A stretch of DNA of 64,000 bases from Pseudomonas sp. NFACC02. Lineage in GTDB: Bacteria > Pseudomonadota > Gammaproteobacteria > Pseudomonadales > Pseudomonadaceae. This document shows, in pieces, positions 1-8,561 of this stretch (positions are counted from its first letter, which is position 1; every line of letters begins with the position of its first letter). The stretch covers positions 1 to 64,000 of the forward strand of contig NZ_FOEO01000021.1 in the NCBI RefSeq assembly GCF_900110765.1, written 5' to 3'. The translations under genes and the position numbers were made by a program. The notes under the pieces were generated by a model. The model was given only the letters and a program-made list of their open reading frames with translations, searched no databases and was not told where the DNA came from.

Positions 1-47
1 GGCATGTCAGGAAGAACGGGGTCATAGGCATTGCTGTTGCTGCGCAA

Positions 48-77
48 CAGATCGCGGGACAAGCCACGCTCCTGCAG
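48..77. repeat. Solitary REP-like element
   Basis: A short REP-type sequence reading, on the minus strand, as a GGAGCGTGGCTTGTCCCGCG core. The same core occurs at 57226-57252. It lies just past the 3' end of the rRNA methyltransferase gene. No inverted partner is visible inside the window; one could lie upstream. Confidence 0.5.
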
Positions 78-102
78 AGGCTTGTCCCAAAGAAGGTTGC
101 AA

Positions 103-1299
103 TCAACTATTCGGCAACAACCGGCACGTGATGCTCTTGATGTAGCGCGTTTCCGGGATAGCCGGGTGTACCGGGTGGTCCGGACCCTGACCGCCGCGTT
201 CCAGCAGCTGGATATTGCGGTCCAGGTGGCGGGCGCTGGTGAGGAGGATGTTCTGCAGATCGTCCTCAGGCAGGTGCATCGAGCAGGAGGCGCTGACCAG
301 GATGCCGTCTTTGCTCAGCAGGCGCATGGCTTGCTCGTTCAGGCGACGGTAGGCGCCTTCGCCGTTTTTCAGGTCTTTCTTGCGTTTGATGAAGGCGGGC
401 GGATCGGCAACGATCACGTCGAAGCGCTCTTCAGCGGCTTTCAACTCTTTCAAGGCCTCGAACACGTCGCCTTCAATGCAGGTGACTTTCTCGGCGAAGC
501 CGTTCAGCCCGGCGTTGCGTTCAACACCATCGAGCGCGAACCCCGAGGCATCAACGCAGAACACTTCGCTGGCGCCGAATGCGCCAGCCTGGACGCCCCA
601 GCCGCCGATGTAACTGAACAGGTCCAGCACGCGTTTGCCTTTGACGTAGGGTGCCAGACGCGCGCGGTTCATGCGGTGGTCATAGAACCAGCCGGTCTTC
701 TGACCTTCCATGACCGGCGCTTCGAATTTCACGCCGTTCTCTTCCAGCGCCACCCACTCCGGTACCAGGCCGAACGCGGTTTCGACGTAGCGGGTCAGGC
801 CCTCGGCGTCGCGCGCCGCGGAATCGTTTTTCAGCAGGATGCCACTCGGCTTGATCACTTGAATCAGCGCCGCCAGGACGTCGTCCTTGTGATGCTCCAT
901 GGTCGCAGAGGCCAGTTGCACCACCAGGATATCGCCGAAACGATCGACCACCAGACCCGGCAACAGGTCGGAATCACCGTACACCAGGCGATAAAAAGGT
1001 TTGTCGAACAGGCGCTCGCGCAGCGACAGGCAGACGTTCAGGCGATGCACCAGCAGCGACTTGTCCAGCGGCAGCTTGACGTCGCGCGACAGCAAGCGCG
1101 CGCAGATCAGGTTGTTCGGGCTCATGGCGACGATGCCCAGCGGTTTGCCGCCCGCTGCTTCCAGAATCGCTTGAGTGCCCGCAGCAAAGCCGTTGAGCGG
1201 GGTGGCGGCAACGTCTATTTCGTTGCTGTAGATCCACAGGTGACCGGCGCGCAGGCGACGGTCGGCGTTGGGCTTGAGGCGCAAGCTAGGCAGGGACAT
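103..1299 (-). CDS. rlmI: 23S rRNA (cytosine-C5) methyltransferase, RlmI-like
   Basis: Class I SAM-dependent methyltransferase of the RlmI family (398 aa), which methylates 23S rRNA at m5C1962 in E. coli. A PUA-type RNA-binding segment occupies about residues 1-75. The SAM-binding motif VLDLFSYIGGWG lies near residues 224-235, the ADPPAF motif near 298-303, and the SASCS segment carries the likely catalytic Cys at about 339. Length matches the family. The gene stands alone and diverges from the HDOD gene. Family assignment is firm; the exact target base is inferred from homology. Confidence 0.9.
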   Translation of the reverse strand: MSLPSLRLKPNADRRLRAGHLWIYSNEIDVAATPLNGFAAGTQAILEAAGGKPLGIVAMSPNNLICARLLSRDVKLPLDKSLLVHRLNVCLSLRERLFDKPFYRLVYGDSDLLPGLVVDRFGDILVVQLASATMEHHKDDVLAALIQVIKPSGILLKNDSAARDAEGLTRYVETAFGLVPEWVALEENGVKFEAPVMEGQKTGWFYDHRMNRARLAPYVKGKRVLDLFSYIGGWGVQAGAFGASEVFCVDASGFALDGVERNAGLNGFAEKVTCIEGDVFEALKELKAAEERFDVIVADPPAFIKRKKDLKNGEGAYRRLNEQAMRLLSKDGILVSASCSMHLPEDDLQNILLTSARHLDRNIQLLERGGQGPDHPVHPAIPETRYIKSITCRLLPNS

Positions 1300-1410
1300 G
1301 ACGTCGCTCCGGAAAAAAGAGCGGGATTATAACGCGTGATCTCGCCCGCGCGCGTCTGGCGATGAATTAACCGGCTAGCGGTCTGTCGGACCCAGAGAGT
1401 GTTTCAACGG

Positions 1411-1441
1411 TTGTCGAAGCATGGGCGGTAAGGGTTAGAAT
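1411..1441 (+). promoter_or_regulatory. Possible sigma-70 promoter of the HDOD gene
   Basis: TAGAAT at 1436-1441 is a good -10 match. The best -35, TTGTCG at 1411-1416, sits at a long 19-base spacing. A transcript from here would start about 20 bases before the HDOD start codon. Confidence 0.3.
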
Positions 1442-1467
1442 CGCCCCCTGACCTTGAGTGTGTAGTT

Positions 1468-2334
1468 ATGTCCCAAGAGCTTACTTCCGAGCAGATCCAG
1501 CAGGCGTTGCAAGGCATCAGCGTTCCGCCCCAGCCGCAAATCATGGTCGATTTGCAGATGGAGCAGTACATGCCCGACCCTGATCTGGGTGTGATCGCCC
1601 GGTTGATCGCACAGGACCCCGGCCTCTCCGGCGCTCTGCTGAAAATCGTCAACTCGGCGCATTACGGTCTGACGAACAAGATCGCTTCGATTCAGCGCGC
1701 GGTGAACCTGCTGGGCAGCCGGTCCATTATCAACCTGATCAACGCGCAGTCGATCAAAGGTGAGATGACTGACGAAACCATCGTGGTGCTCAACCGCTTC
1801 TGGGACACCGCTCAGGACGTCGCCATGACCAGCCTGACGCTGGCCAAACGACTCGGCTCGCAGACGGTGGACGAATCCTATGCGCTGGGCCTGTTTCACG
1901 ATTGCGGCGTACCGTTGATGCTCAAGCGTTTTCCGGAGTACATGAACGTGCTGGAGCAGGCGTACGCCAACGCCGGCCCGGACTGCCGTGTGGTGGACAC
2001 GGAAAACCGCGTTCTCAACACCAATCACGCGGTTGTCGGGTACTTCACGGCCAAATCGTGGCGTTTGCCCGAACATGTCAGCAACGCAATCGCCAATCAT
2101 CACAATGCGCTGGCGATCTTTCAGGACGATACGGGCCGTAATGCGCCGCTGAAAAACCTGTTGGCGACGCTGAAGATGGCCGAGCACATCTGCTCGTCCC
2201 ATCGTGTATTGGGTAATCAGGCCGTTGACCATGAGTGGAACAGCATCGGTCACCTGATCCTCGATTACGTCGGCCTGTCCGATTACGACTTCGAAAACCT
2301 TAAAGAAAGTATCCGTGAACTGAGCGCGCACTGA
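1468..2334 (+). CDS. HDOD domain protein
   Basis: 288-aa single-domain HDOD protein, a signalling output domain related to HD phosphohydrolases but usually not catalytic. The domain covers about residues 15-215. It opens with the typical SVPPQPQIMVDLQ entry segment and contains IAQDPGLSGALLKIVNSAHYG near 46-66. An HD pair is present in GLFHDCGVP near residue 143. No GGDEF, EAL or receiver domain is attached. Cytoplasmic; regulatory role in motility or stress is only inferred from other HDOD proteins. It sits 42 bases before mutM and may share its transcript. Confidence 0.85.
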   Translation: MSQELTSEQIQQALQGISVPPQPQIMVDLQMEQYMPDPDLGVIARLIAQDPGLSGALLKIVNSAHYGLTNKIASIQRAVNLLGSRSIINLINAQSIKGEMTDETIVVLNRFWDTAQDVAMTSLTLAKRLGSQTVDESYALGLFHDCGVPLMLKRFPEYMNVLEQAYANAGPDCRVVDTENRVLNTNHAVVGYFTAKSWRLPEHVSNAIANHHNALAIFQDDTGRNAPLKNLLATLKMAEHICSSHRVLGNQAVDHEWNSIGHLILDYVGLSDYDFENLKESIRELSAH

Positions 2335-2376
2335 TCACGTGCGCCTGCGGTCCCGTCTCCTCCGAGCTGCTGCCTC

Positions 2377-3189
2377 ATGCCTGAATTACCTGAAGTCGAA
2401 ACCACCCGTCGGGGCATCGCGCCTCATCTGGAAGGGCAACGCGTCAGTCGCGTGATCGTTCGTGACCGGCGTTTGCGCTGGCCGATTCCCGAGGATCTGG
2501 ACGTCCGTCTGTCCGGCCAGAAAATCGTGGTCGTGGAGCGACGCGCCAAATACCTGCTGATCCAGGCCGAGGTCGGGACATTGATCAGCCACTTGGGCAT
2601 GTCGGGCAATCTGAGGCTGGTCGAGGCAGGGCTTCCCGCACTCAAGCACGAGCACGTCGACATCGAGCTCGAATCCGGGCTGGCGCTGCGTTACACCGAC
2701 CCGCGCCGCTTTGGCGCGATGCTCTGGAGTCTGGACCCCCACAACCATGAGTTGCTGATTCGCCTGGGGCCTGAACCGTTGACAGACCTGTTCGATGGCT
2801 TGCGTCTGTACGAGCTGTCGCGCGGACGGTCGATGGCGGTCAAGCCGTTCATCATGGACAACGCCGTCGTCGTGGGCGTGGGCAATATCTATGCGACCGA
2901 AGCGCTGTTTGCGGCGGGTATCGATCCGCGCCGTGAAGCCAAGAGCATTTCCAAGGCGCGCTACATAAAGCTGGCCATCGAGATCAAACGCATTCTGGCG
3001 GCGGCCATCGAACGGGGCGGCACGACGTTGCGTGACTTCATTGGCGGCGACGGCCAGCCGGGGTATTTCCAGCAGGAATTGTTCGCATATGGTCGCGGCG
3101 AAGAGCCCTGCAAGGTCTGTGGCACCACGATGCGTGAGGTCAAACTGGGACAGCGGGCGAGCGTGTATTGCCCCAAATGTCAGAAGTAG
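2377..3189 (+). CDS. mutM: Formamidopyrimidine-DNA glycosylase MutM
   Basis: Bifunctional DNA glycosylase/AP lyase (270 aa) that removes 8-oxoguanine and formamidopyrimidines from oxidised DNA. The mature N-terminus PELPEVETTRRG supplies the catalytic Pro2 and Glu3. The conserved Lys of the ERRAKYLL motif is near residue 58, and HLGMSGNLR follows. The C-terminus has the four-cysteine zinc finger (CKVC...CPKC, about residues 245-268). Every feature of an active enzyme is present and the length is standard. Confidence 0.97.
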   Translation: MPELPEVETTRRGIAPHLEGQRVSRVIVRDRRLRWPIPEDLDVRLSGQKIVVVERRAKYLLIQAEVGTLISHLGMSGNLRLVEAGLPALKHEHVDIELESGLALRYTDPRRFGAMLWSLDPHNHELLIRLGPEPLTDLFDGLRLYELSRGRSMAVKPFIMDNAVVVGVGNIYATEALFAAGIDPRREAKSISKARYIKLAIEIKRILAAAIERGGTTLRDFIGGDGQPGYFQQELFAYGRGEEPCKVCGTTMREVKLGQRASVYCPKCQK

Positions 3190-3236
3190 GGCGCGGTATC
3201 GTGCGGATGTGTGTCGCGAATGAAACAGACATCCGC

Positions 3237-3264
3237 TTGCTTAACCCCGATCCCTGTTTATAGT
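3237..3264 (+). promoter_or_regulatory. Sigma-70-like promoter
   Basis: TTGCTT at 3237-3242 and TATAGT at 3259-3264, separated by 16 bases, lie about 40 bases before the start codon at 3304. The gene is separated from mutM by 114 bases, so an own promoter is expected. Confidence 0.5.
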
Positions 3265-3303
3265 GAGCACCATCACTTTTCGTTGAGCCTGAAGGACCAC
3301 GCC

Positions 3304-3642
3304 ATGCGCCCGTTTCGTATTCTCGCCGCTATCCTGGCCTTGTTCTTCGGCTTGCAGATGACACCGGCCATGGCGCAGGTCGAGGCAGCGGGCAGCGGTG
3401 ATCCTGTCTACCAGATTCAGAATCCCCCGGCTTACGCGATGATGGGCGACCTTCTGATCGCACGTCCGCTGCTGATCGTGGCAACCGTGATCGGTGCGGG
3501 GTTGTTCGTGATCGCATCGCCGTTCGCTGCGGCGGGCGGTAATCTCGGCGCGACGGGCAAGGCGCTGGTAGTCGATCCCGGTAAAGCAGCCTTCGTGCGG
3601 TGCCTGGGTTGCACCACGAGTGGCTACGGCAAGCACGACTGA
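3304..3642 (+). CDS. Small exported or membrane protein, unknown function
   Basis: 112 aa. The ATG at 3304 was chosen over an upstream in-frame start because it begins a clear signal peptide (MRPFRILAAILALFFGLQM, cleavage after about PAMA) and follows an AAGGA Shine-Dalgarno site. A second hydrophobic stretch (about residues 50-80, LLIARPLLIVATVIGAGLFV) suggests an inner-membrane protein. The C-terminal part has a CLGC pair. Similar small proteins in pseudomonads are sometimes labelled multidrug transporter, which the sequence does not support. Its 3' end overlaps the convergent ggt gene by 19 bases. Confidence 0.7.
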   Translation: MRPFRILAAILALFFGLQMTPAMAQVEAAGSGDPVYQIQNPPAYAMMGDLLIARPLLIVATVIGAGLFVIASPFAAAGGNLGATGKALVVDPGKAAFVRCLGCTTSGYGKHD

Positions 3643-5366
3643 TCCGTGCAGGCGCGCACCAGGTGCAGCGGCGCGTCGGGTCTGAACGTCGTCGATTGAC
3701 CGACACCGCGAGGGTCACTCGCGGCTTCCACGCTGGCGTTGTTCTTGCGCCATAACAGCACTTGCAGATCGCCAAAATCGCGCTTGGTCTCCCTGACTCG
3801 GTGACCGCGCTCGCGCAGGTCGCTCAATTCCTCTTCGGTGAACGCACCTGCCTCGTATTCCACCACGTCCGGAATGTACTGGTGATGGTAGCGCGGTGCT
3901 GAGGTCCATTGGCTGACGGGCTGATCGTCCAGGTATTGCAGTATCGACAGCAGCATCACACTGGGAATCCGGCTGCCGCCTGGCGTACCGAAGGCTGTGA
4001 ACGCCTGAGGGCTTTCAATGAAGCTGGGGCTCATGCTCGACAGCGGGCGCTTGCCGGGCTCGATGATGTTCGCCTGGCTGCCGACCAGTCCGTAGGTATT
4101 GCTGCCTTTGGGGTCAACGGCGAAGTCGTCCATTTCATCGTTCAAAAGTACACCCGTCCCGGGCACTGTGAACGTTGAGCCGAACGGCAGGTTCAATGAT
4201 AGCGTTGCCGCAACGGCGTTGCCCTCGTTGTCGAGGACCGAGAAATGGCTGGTGTTGTCACCTTCTCGCCAGCGCGGAGCGGGCGGCAAGCTGTTGTTGG
4301 GCGTGGCCCGGTGAGGATCGATGCTGCCCGTCAGTTCAAACAGATAATCAGGTGCCAGTACCTGGGCGATCGGGTTGGGCACGAAGTCAGGATCGCCCAA
4401 TAACACTCGATCTCGAAAAGCACGCCGCAGGACCTCCACCACGTAATGGGCGCGCTGCACCTTGTCCGATTCCCGCCACGGCAATTGCTGCAGCATGAAC
4501 AGGCTTTGTGCCAAGGCGATGCCGCCCGCGGAAGGCGGAGGCGCGCTGATCAGTTCGCGCTGGTCTGCCAACTGGAAGCGAAGCGGCGTTCGGGTGATGA
4601 CGTCGTATTCTTCGAAATCGTGGTAGTTCCAGATACCACCCGCTGCGCGAACGCCGCTGACCATGGCCTGTGCCGTCAGCCCGCGGTAAAAGCCGGCGCG
4701 ACCTTTGTCCGCGATGCGATCCAGGGTCTGCGCGAGTTCGGGCTGTTTGATGACTTCGCCGATGTCAGGCACGTCGTTATTGCGCAAGAACAGGCGCGCA
4801 CTTTCCTTATTGGCGCGCAGGGCGAACAACCGCCAGCTGGCGCGCTCCCGGTACACCTCATCGACCTTGAAACCGCGATAAGCCACGCGGATGGCCGGGG
4901 CCATGGAGATGCGCAAGGGCAAGCGGCCGTAACGCTCGGCGAGTTCCACCAGAGCGGCCGGTAAGCCCGGAATCGCGGCGGCCAGCGGACCATTCAGAGA
5001 AAGATCCGGCTGCGCGACGCCATTGCGATAAAACATCTTGAGCCTGGACTTGAGCGGTGCTTTTTCCCGCGCATCAAGAAACTGATACTGCACAGGCTCC
5101 CCTGCCTGACGCAGCAAAAAGAACCCTCCACCGCCCATACCTGAACCGTAAGGCTCGACCACGGCAAGCGTGGCGCTGATCGCGATCGCGGCATCGAAAG
5201 CGTTGCCGCCGTCGACGAGGATTTCCCGACCGGCGGCAGTGGCAATGGGGTGTGGGCTGGCAATGGCGGCCTGATCAGGGTGATCAGGACTGGCTTGGGC
5301 AGAGAGGGCGCACAGTGAAAGCACTGTGCAAAACAATGAGGGTCGTCGCCTCAGCATCGATGTCAT
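3624..5366 (-). CDS. ggt: Gamma-glutamyltransferase
   Basis: Ntn-hydrolase proenzyme (580 aa) that cleaves or transfers the gamma-glutamyl group of glutathione and related compounds in the periplasm. A signal peptide covers about residues 1-25 (FCTVLSLCALSAQA). The autoprocessing point is predicted before Thr372 in the GDNTSHFSV segment; that Thr becomes the nucleophile of the small subunit. The glycine-rich EPYGSGMGGGGF segment near 71-82 and the later PLSSMSPSF substrate loop are also present. Domain order and length fit the family. Confidence 0.93.
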   Translation of the reverse strand: MTSMLRRRPSLFCTVLSLCALSAQASPDHPDQAAIASPHPIATAAGREILVDGGNAFDAAIAISATLAVVEPYGSGMGGGGFFLLRQAGEPVQYQFLDAREKAPLKSRLKMFYRNGVAQPDLSLNGPLAAAIPGLPAALVELAERYGRLPLRISMAPAIRVAYRGFKVDEVYRERASWRLFALRANKESARLFLRNNDVPDIGEVIKQPELAQTLDRIADKGRAGFYRGLTAQAMVSGVRAAGGIWNYHDFEEYDVITRTPLRFQLADQRELISAPPPSAGGIALAQSLFMLQQLPWRESDKVQRAHYVVEVLRRAFRDRVLLGDPDFVPNPIAQVLAPDYLFELTGSIDPHRATPNNSLPPAPRWREGDNTSHFSVLDNEGNAVAATLSLNLPFGSTFTVPGTGVLLNDEMDDFAVDPKGSNTYGLVGSQANIIEPGKRPLSSMSPSFIESPQAFTAFGTPGGSRIPSVMLLSILQYLDDQPVSQWTSAPRYHHQYIPDVVEYEAGAFTEEELSDLRERGHRVRETKRDFGDLQVLLWRKNNASVEAASDPRGVGQSTTFRPDAPLHLVRACTDQSCLP

Positions 5367-5446
5367 GCGTATCTCGCCTCACGTCAACAGGCATTACACC
5401 CAGTGTTTTCGGCGAAAGCGCGGAAGCCGACAAAATTTGCCTCTGG

Positions 5447-5698
5447 TTATGCCTTACGAGTAATCAACTGGTATTTGGCCATGAGCTCTTCTTTGCTCTC
5501 GACGTGATTCTCATCCAGCGGAATGCAGTCCACGGGGCAGACCTGCTGGCACTGCGGCTCGTCGTAATGGCCAACGCATTCGGTGCACAGGTTCGGGTTG
5601 ATCACATAGATCTCCTCACCTTGGGAAATCGCTTCGTTCGGGCACTCGGGTTCGCAGACGTCGCAATTGATGCAATCGTCGGTGATGATCAGGGACAT
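5447..5698 (-). CDS. YfhL-type 2[4Fe-4S] ferredoxin
   Basis: 83-aa ferredoxin. The start at MSLIITDD was chosen because it is the usual family start; eight extra codons exist upstream. Two cluster motifs are visible: CINCDVCEPECPN near residues 9-21, and CTECVGHYDEPQCQQVCP near 37-54, the second with the longer Cys spacing of the YfhL/Allochromatium type. Cytoplasmic electron carrier whose partner is unknown. It lies between ggt and coaD on the same strand with gaps of 80 and 91 bases. Confidence 0.92.
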   Translation of the reverse strand: MSLIITDDCINCDVCEPECPNEAISQGEEIYVINPNLCTECVGHYDEPQCQQVCPVDCIPLDENHVESKEELMAKYQLITRKA

Positions 5699-5789
5699 GG
5701 ATACTCCTGCCGCGGTCGACACCGGGGCATATCTGAACTAATGCGGCGAATTGTGCCGCATTAGCGCACGGTATGCACCTGCACATGAC

Positions 5790-6275
5790 TCACGAACCGG
5801 GCTTAAACCTTTCCTTGAGCGCCTGAGCGACAGCCGGGTGTACGAATTTGGTGATGTCTCCGCCCAACGCCGCAATTTCTCTGACCAGCGTAGATGAAAT
5901 GAAGGAATAGCGTTCGGACGGCGTGAGAAAAAGACTTTCCACGTCGGGCGCCAGCTGTTTGTTCATGTTGGCGAGCTGAAACTCGTACTCGAAGTCGGAC
6001 ACGGCACGCAGTCCGCGCAGCAGGATATTGGCGTTCTGCTCCTGGGCAAAATGCGCCAGCAGACTTGAGAAACCCACGACTTCGACGTTTGGCAGGTGTT
6101 TGGTGACTTCGCGAGCCAGTGCTACACGCTGTTCCAGAGGGAATAACGGGTTTTTCTTCGGGCTGGCGGCAACGGCTATGACCACTTGATCAAACAGGCG
6201 CGAGGCGCGTTCCACCAGATCGCCATGGCCCTTGGTGATTGGATCGAAGGTGCCTGGGTACAACACTCGGTTCAT
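5790..6275 (-). CDS. coaD: Phosphopantetheine adenylyltransferase CoaD
   Basis: 161-aa nucleotidyltransferase that joins 4'-phosphopantetheine and ATP to give dephospho-CoA, the fourth step of coenzyme A synthesis. The YPGTFDPITKGH nucleotide-binding motif is at residues 6-17 and the SERYSFISSTLVRE motif at about 122-135. Length is standard. Start MNRVLYPG agrees with the family. Confidence 0.97.
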   Translation of the reverse strand: MNRVLYPGTFDPITKGHGDLVERASRLFDQVVIAVAASPKKNPLFPLEQRVALAREVTKHLPNVEVVGFSSLLAHFAQEQNANILLRGLRAVSDFEYEFQLANMNKQLAPDVESLFLTPSERYSFISSTLVREIAALGGDITKFVHPAVAQALKERFKPGS

Positions 6276-6399
6276 CGCGTCGTCCTGGTCGGAGTCCGTA
6301 GGGGACTCGGATGGTAGCGCAGCGGGGGCAAGGGGCCAAGTCGTACCCTCGCCTGTATCGGACCCCTGCGCTTGATGCGCTGTATCGTCTGTAGGAGCG

Positions 6400-7995
6400 T
6401 CAAGTACGCTTCAATCTGTCCAGCAACTCCGTCGCCAGCTTTGCCGTCAACCCATACACCGACAGCTGAGGGTTAGCGCCGATGCTGGTCGGAAACAGCG
6501 ATCCGTCATGAATCGACAGGTTTTCCAGTTGGTGGTGCCTGCCCAGGCTGTCAGTGACGGCGTTTGCGGCGTCTTCGCCCATGGCACAGCCACCCATGAC
6601 GTGCGCGCTGCCCAGGCGCGTGCGGAAAATCTCGAGTCTGAGGGAGTCGATCAGCGAACGCGCCTGAGCGGCGGTTTTCACATAGTCGGCGTCGCCGTGT
6701 AACGGCATGACGGCTTTGGCGCCGCCCGCAAACTGGATCTCGGCCATGGTGTGCAGCGACCGACGCACGCCGTCCCAGGCATAGGGCGACACTTGATAAT
6801 CCAGTACCGGCGTGTCATCGCCGCGCAGTTCGACCGTCCCGCCGAGGCTGTCGGGGTGAAAACCATCGCGCAGCAGCGCCAGCATCATGTGCGTGTGCGG
6901 CAACTGGGCCATGCGCTCGGCATTCTTCTGACCATAATCGCCCAGCAACGTCGCCGTCAGCGCAGGCTGCAAGGGCGGGACCTCAAGCTTGTAGGCCATG
7001 GGGCCTGTCACGCCGTCGCGCCACTGAAAATGATCGGAGTAAATCGATTGCGGCGCGCCGTAGAACGGATTGATGACCTTGTCGAACAGGCCCGCCGAGA
7101 ATGCCACCAGGTGCAGGAAAGTCCGCTTTCCCAGGCGGCCATGCGGGTCTGGTGCCTTGGAGCGCATCAGCAGGGCAGGGCTGTTGATGCCGCCGCCGGC
7201 GAGCACGGTGTGCCGCGCCTTCACGGTGATGTGGCGCCCAGTGGGCGCGACGCAACGTTCATCCATCGCCTGGCACTCTACGCCGAGTACTTTGCCCTTT
7301 TGGATGATCAGGCGGTCGGCGCGAGTCAGGTAAAGCAGCTCGCCCCCTCGTTCCAGCATTGCAGGAATGGTCGTCACGAGCATGGATTGCTTGGCGTTGG
7401 TCGGGCAACCCATTCCGCAATAGCCCAGATTCCAGCAGCCGCGCACGTTGCGCGGGATGACATGCCAGCTGTAGCCGAGTGCCTCGCAGCCTTGGCGAAT
7501 GACGTCGTTATTGGCGTTTGGCGGCATGATCCAGGGCGCGACGCCCAGTCGTTGTTCCATTTTGTCGAACCACGGGGCCATTTCGGCCGGGCTGTGTCCT
7601 TTCACGCCATGCTCGCGGGCCCAGTGATCGAGGGTCTGGTCCGGCGTGCGAAAGCTCGATGTCCAGTTGATCAGCGTAGTGCCACCCACCGCGCGGCCTT
7701 GCAGGATCGTGATGGCGCCGTCCTTGCTCATCCGGCCGATGCCCTCCTGATACAGCGTCGAATAGGCCTCGTCCTCCAGCAATTTAAAGTCGGAGCTGGT
7801 TTTCAACGGTCCCTCTTCGATGATCACTACGTTGAGGCCGGCTGCGCTGAGGATTTCCGCCGTGGTGCCGCCGCCTGCACCGCTGCCGATGATGACCACA
7901 TCGGCTTCCAGCGTCAGGTCCCGCTCAAGCATCGAGCCGTTATGGGTCTTCCAGCCGCGAGCAAGACCCTCGCGGAACGTGTCGGGAACAGGCAT
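6400..7995 (-). CDS. GMC family FAD-dependent oxidoreductase
   Basis: 531-aa glucose-methanol-choline oxidoreductase. The FAD Rossmann motif (VVIIGSGAGGGTTAEIL) lies near residues 33-50 and a second GMC signature, GGGINSPALLMRSKAP, near 266-281. The C-terminal GMC domain ends with GGCAMGEDAANAV and GANPQLSVYGL. No signal peptide. It is the third gene of an operon with the aldehyde dehydrogenase and a Tat lipoprotein, so it probably oxidises an alcohol whose aldehyde product the dehydrogenase then uses. Substrate unknown; cholesterol-oxidase-like labels would be over-precise. Confidence 0.88.
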   Translation of the reverse strand: MPVPDTFREGLARGWKTHNGSMLERDLTLEADVVIIGSGAGGGTTAEILSAAGLNVVIIEEGPLKTSSDFKLLEDEAYSTLYQEGIGRMSKDGAITILQGRAVGGTTLINWTSSFRTPDQTLDHWAREHGVKGHSPAEMAPWFDKMEQRLGVAPWIMPPNANNDVIRQGCEALGYSWHVIPRNVRGCWNLGYCGMGCPTNAKQSMLVTTIPAMLERGGELLYLTRADRLIIQKGKVLGVECQAMDERCVAPTGRHITVKARHTVLAGGGINSPALLMRSKAPDPHGRLGKRTFLHLVAFSAGLFDKVINPFYGAPQSIYSDHFQWRDGVTGPMAYKLEVPPLQPALTATLLGDYGQKNAERMAQLPHTHMMLALLRDGFHPDSLGGTVELRGDDTPVLDYQVSPYAWDGVRRSLHTMAEIQFAGGAKAVMPLHGDADYVKTAAQARSLIDSLRLEIFRTRLGSAHVMGGCAMGEDAANAVTDSLGRHHQLENLSIHDGSLFPTSIGANPQLSVYGLTAKLATELLDRLKRT

Positions 7996-8024
7996 AAAAC
8001 CTCGTTATTTTTATGTGTGCTGGA

Positions 8025-8561
8025 TCAGATTTTCGGTGGTCCGGGATACCCGCACGCGGCCCATGACTCAGCCCGGCTGTACCAGGCCATGAGCACCAGC
8101 TGCAGCAATGAGCCGTGGCCCTGGCGCAAAAGATTCAGCGAGCTGTTTTGCCAGCGGCCGAGAAAATGTCGTATTTGCTCGGCGTCGGCGGTTTCCCAAC
8201 CGCCCCAGATCCCCGTCAGCGGTCCTCGGGTGATGGCCATGGCCAGCACATCGAAGAGTTGTTGAGTCAGCTTGAGCATCTCCGGGGAAAGACGCGCCAG
8301 GCCACTGTCCAGGCTGTGCAACGTGGCTTCCACCGCGTTCTTTACGGTGACCGCCGCCGTTGCGCCCTCGAGCATGACCGGAATCACGGCCTGCAAAAAC
8401 GGCATGTCGCTGACACGCAGTACGCTGAAACCCGGCGCGGCCGTGGTGCTGGAGCATCCGCTGAGACTCGCCGTTACGCCTGCCGTGGACAGAAATACCG
8501 TTGCCCCTAACCCGAGTTTCAGGACGCAGCGTCGGGAAACGCCCGAAGCCGCGACCCTCAT
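8025..8561 (-). CDS. Tat-exported lipoprotein, partner of the GMC oxidoreductase
   Basis: 178 aa. The N-terminus has a twin-arginine motif (SRRCVLKLG, residues 9-17), a hydrophobic stretch and a lipobox LSGC with Cys36, so export by Tat followed by lipid attachment is predicted. The rest (FLQAVIPVMLEGATAAV and following) resembles the small subunit 3 of gluconate 2-dehydrogenase-type complexes, which often pair with GMC subunits; this is tentative. Its start overlaps the calB stop by 4 bases and its stop is 29 bases before the GMC start, so the three genes are co-translated. Confidence 0.75.
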   Translation of the reverse strand: MRVAASGVSRRCVLKLGLGATVFLSTAGVTASLSGCSSTTAAPGFSVLRVSDMPFLQAVIPVMLEGATAAVTVKNAVEATLHSLDSGLARLSPEMLKLTQQLFDVLAMAITRGPLTGIWGGWETADAEQIRHFLGRWQNSSLNLLRQGHGSLLQLVLMAWYSRAESWAACGYPGPPKI

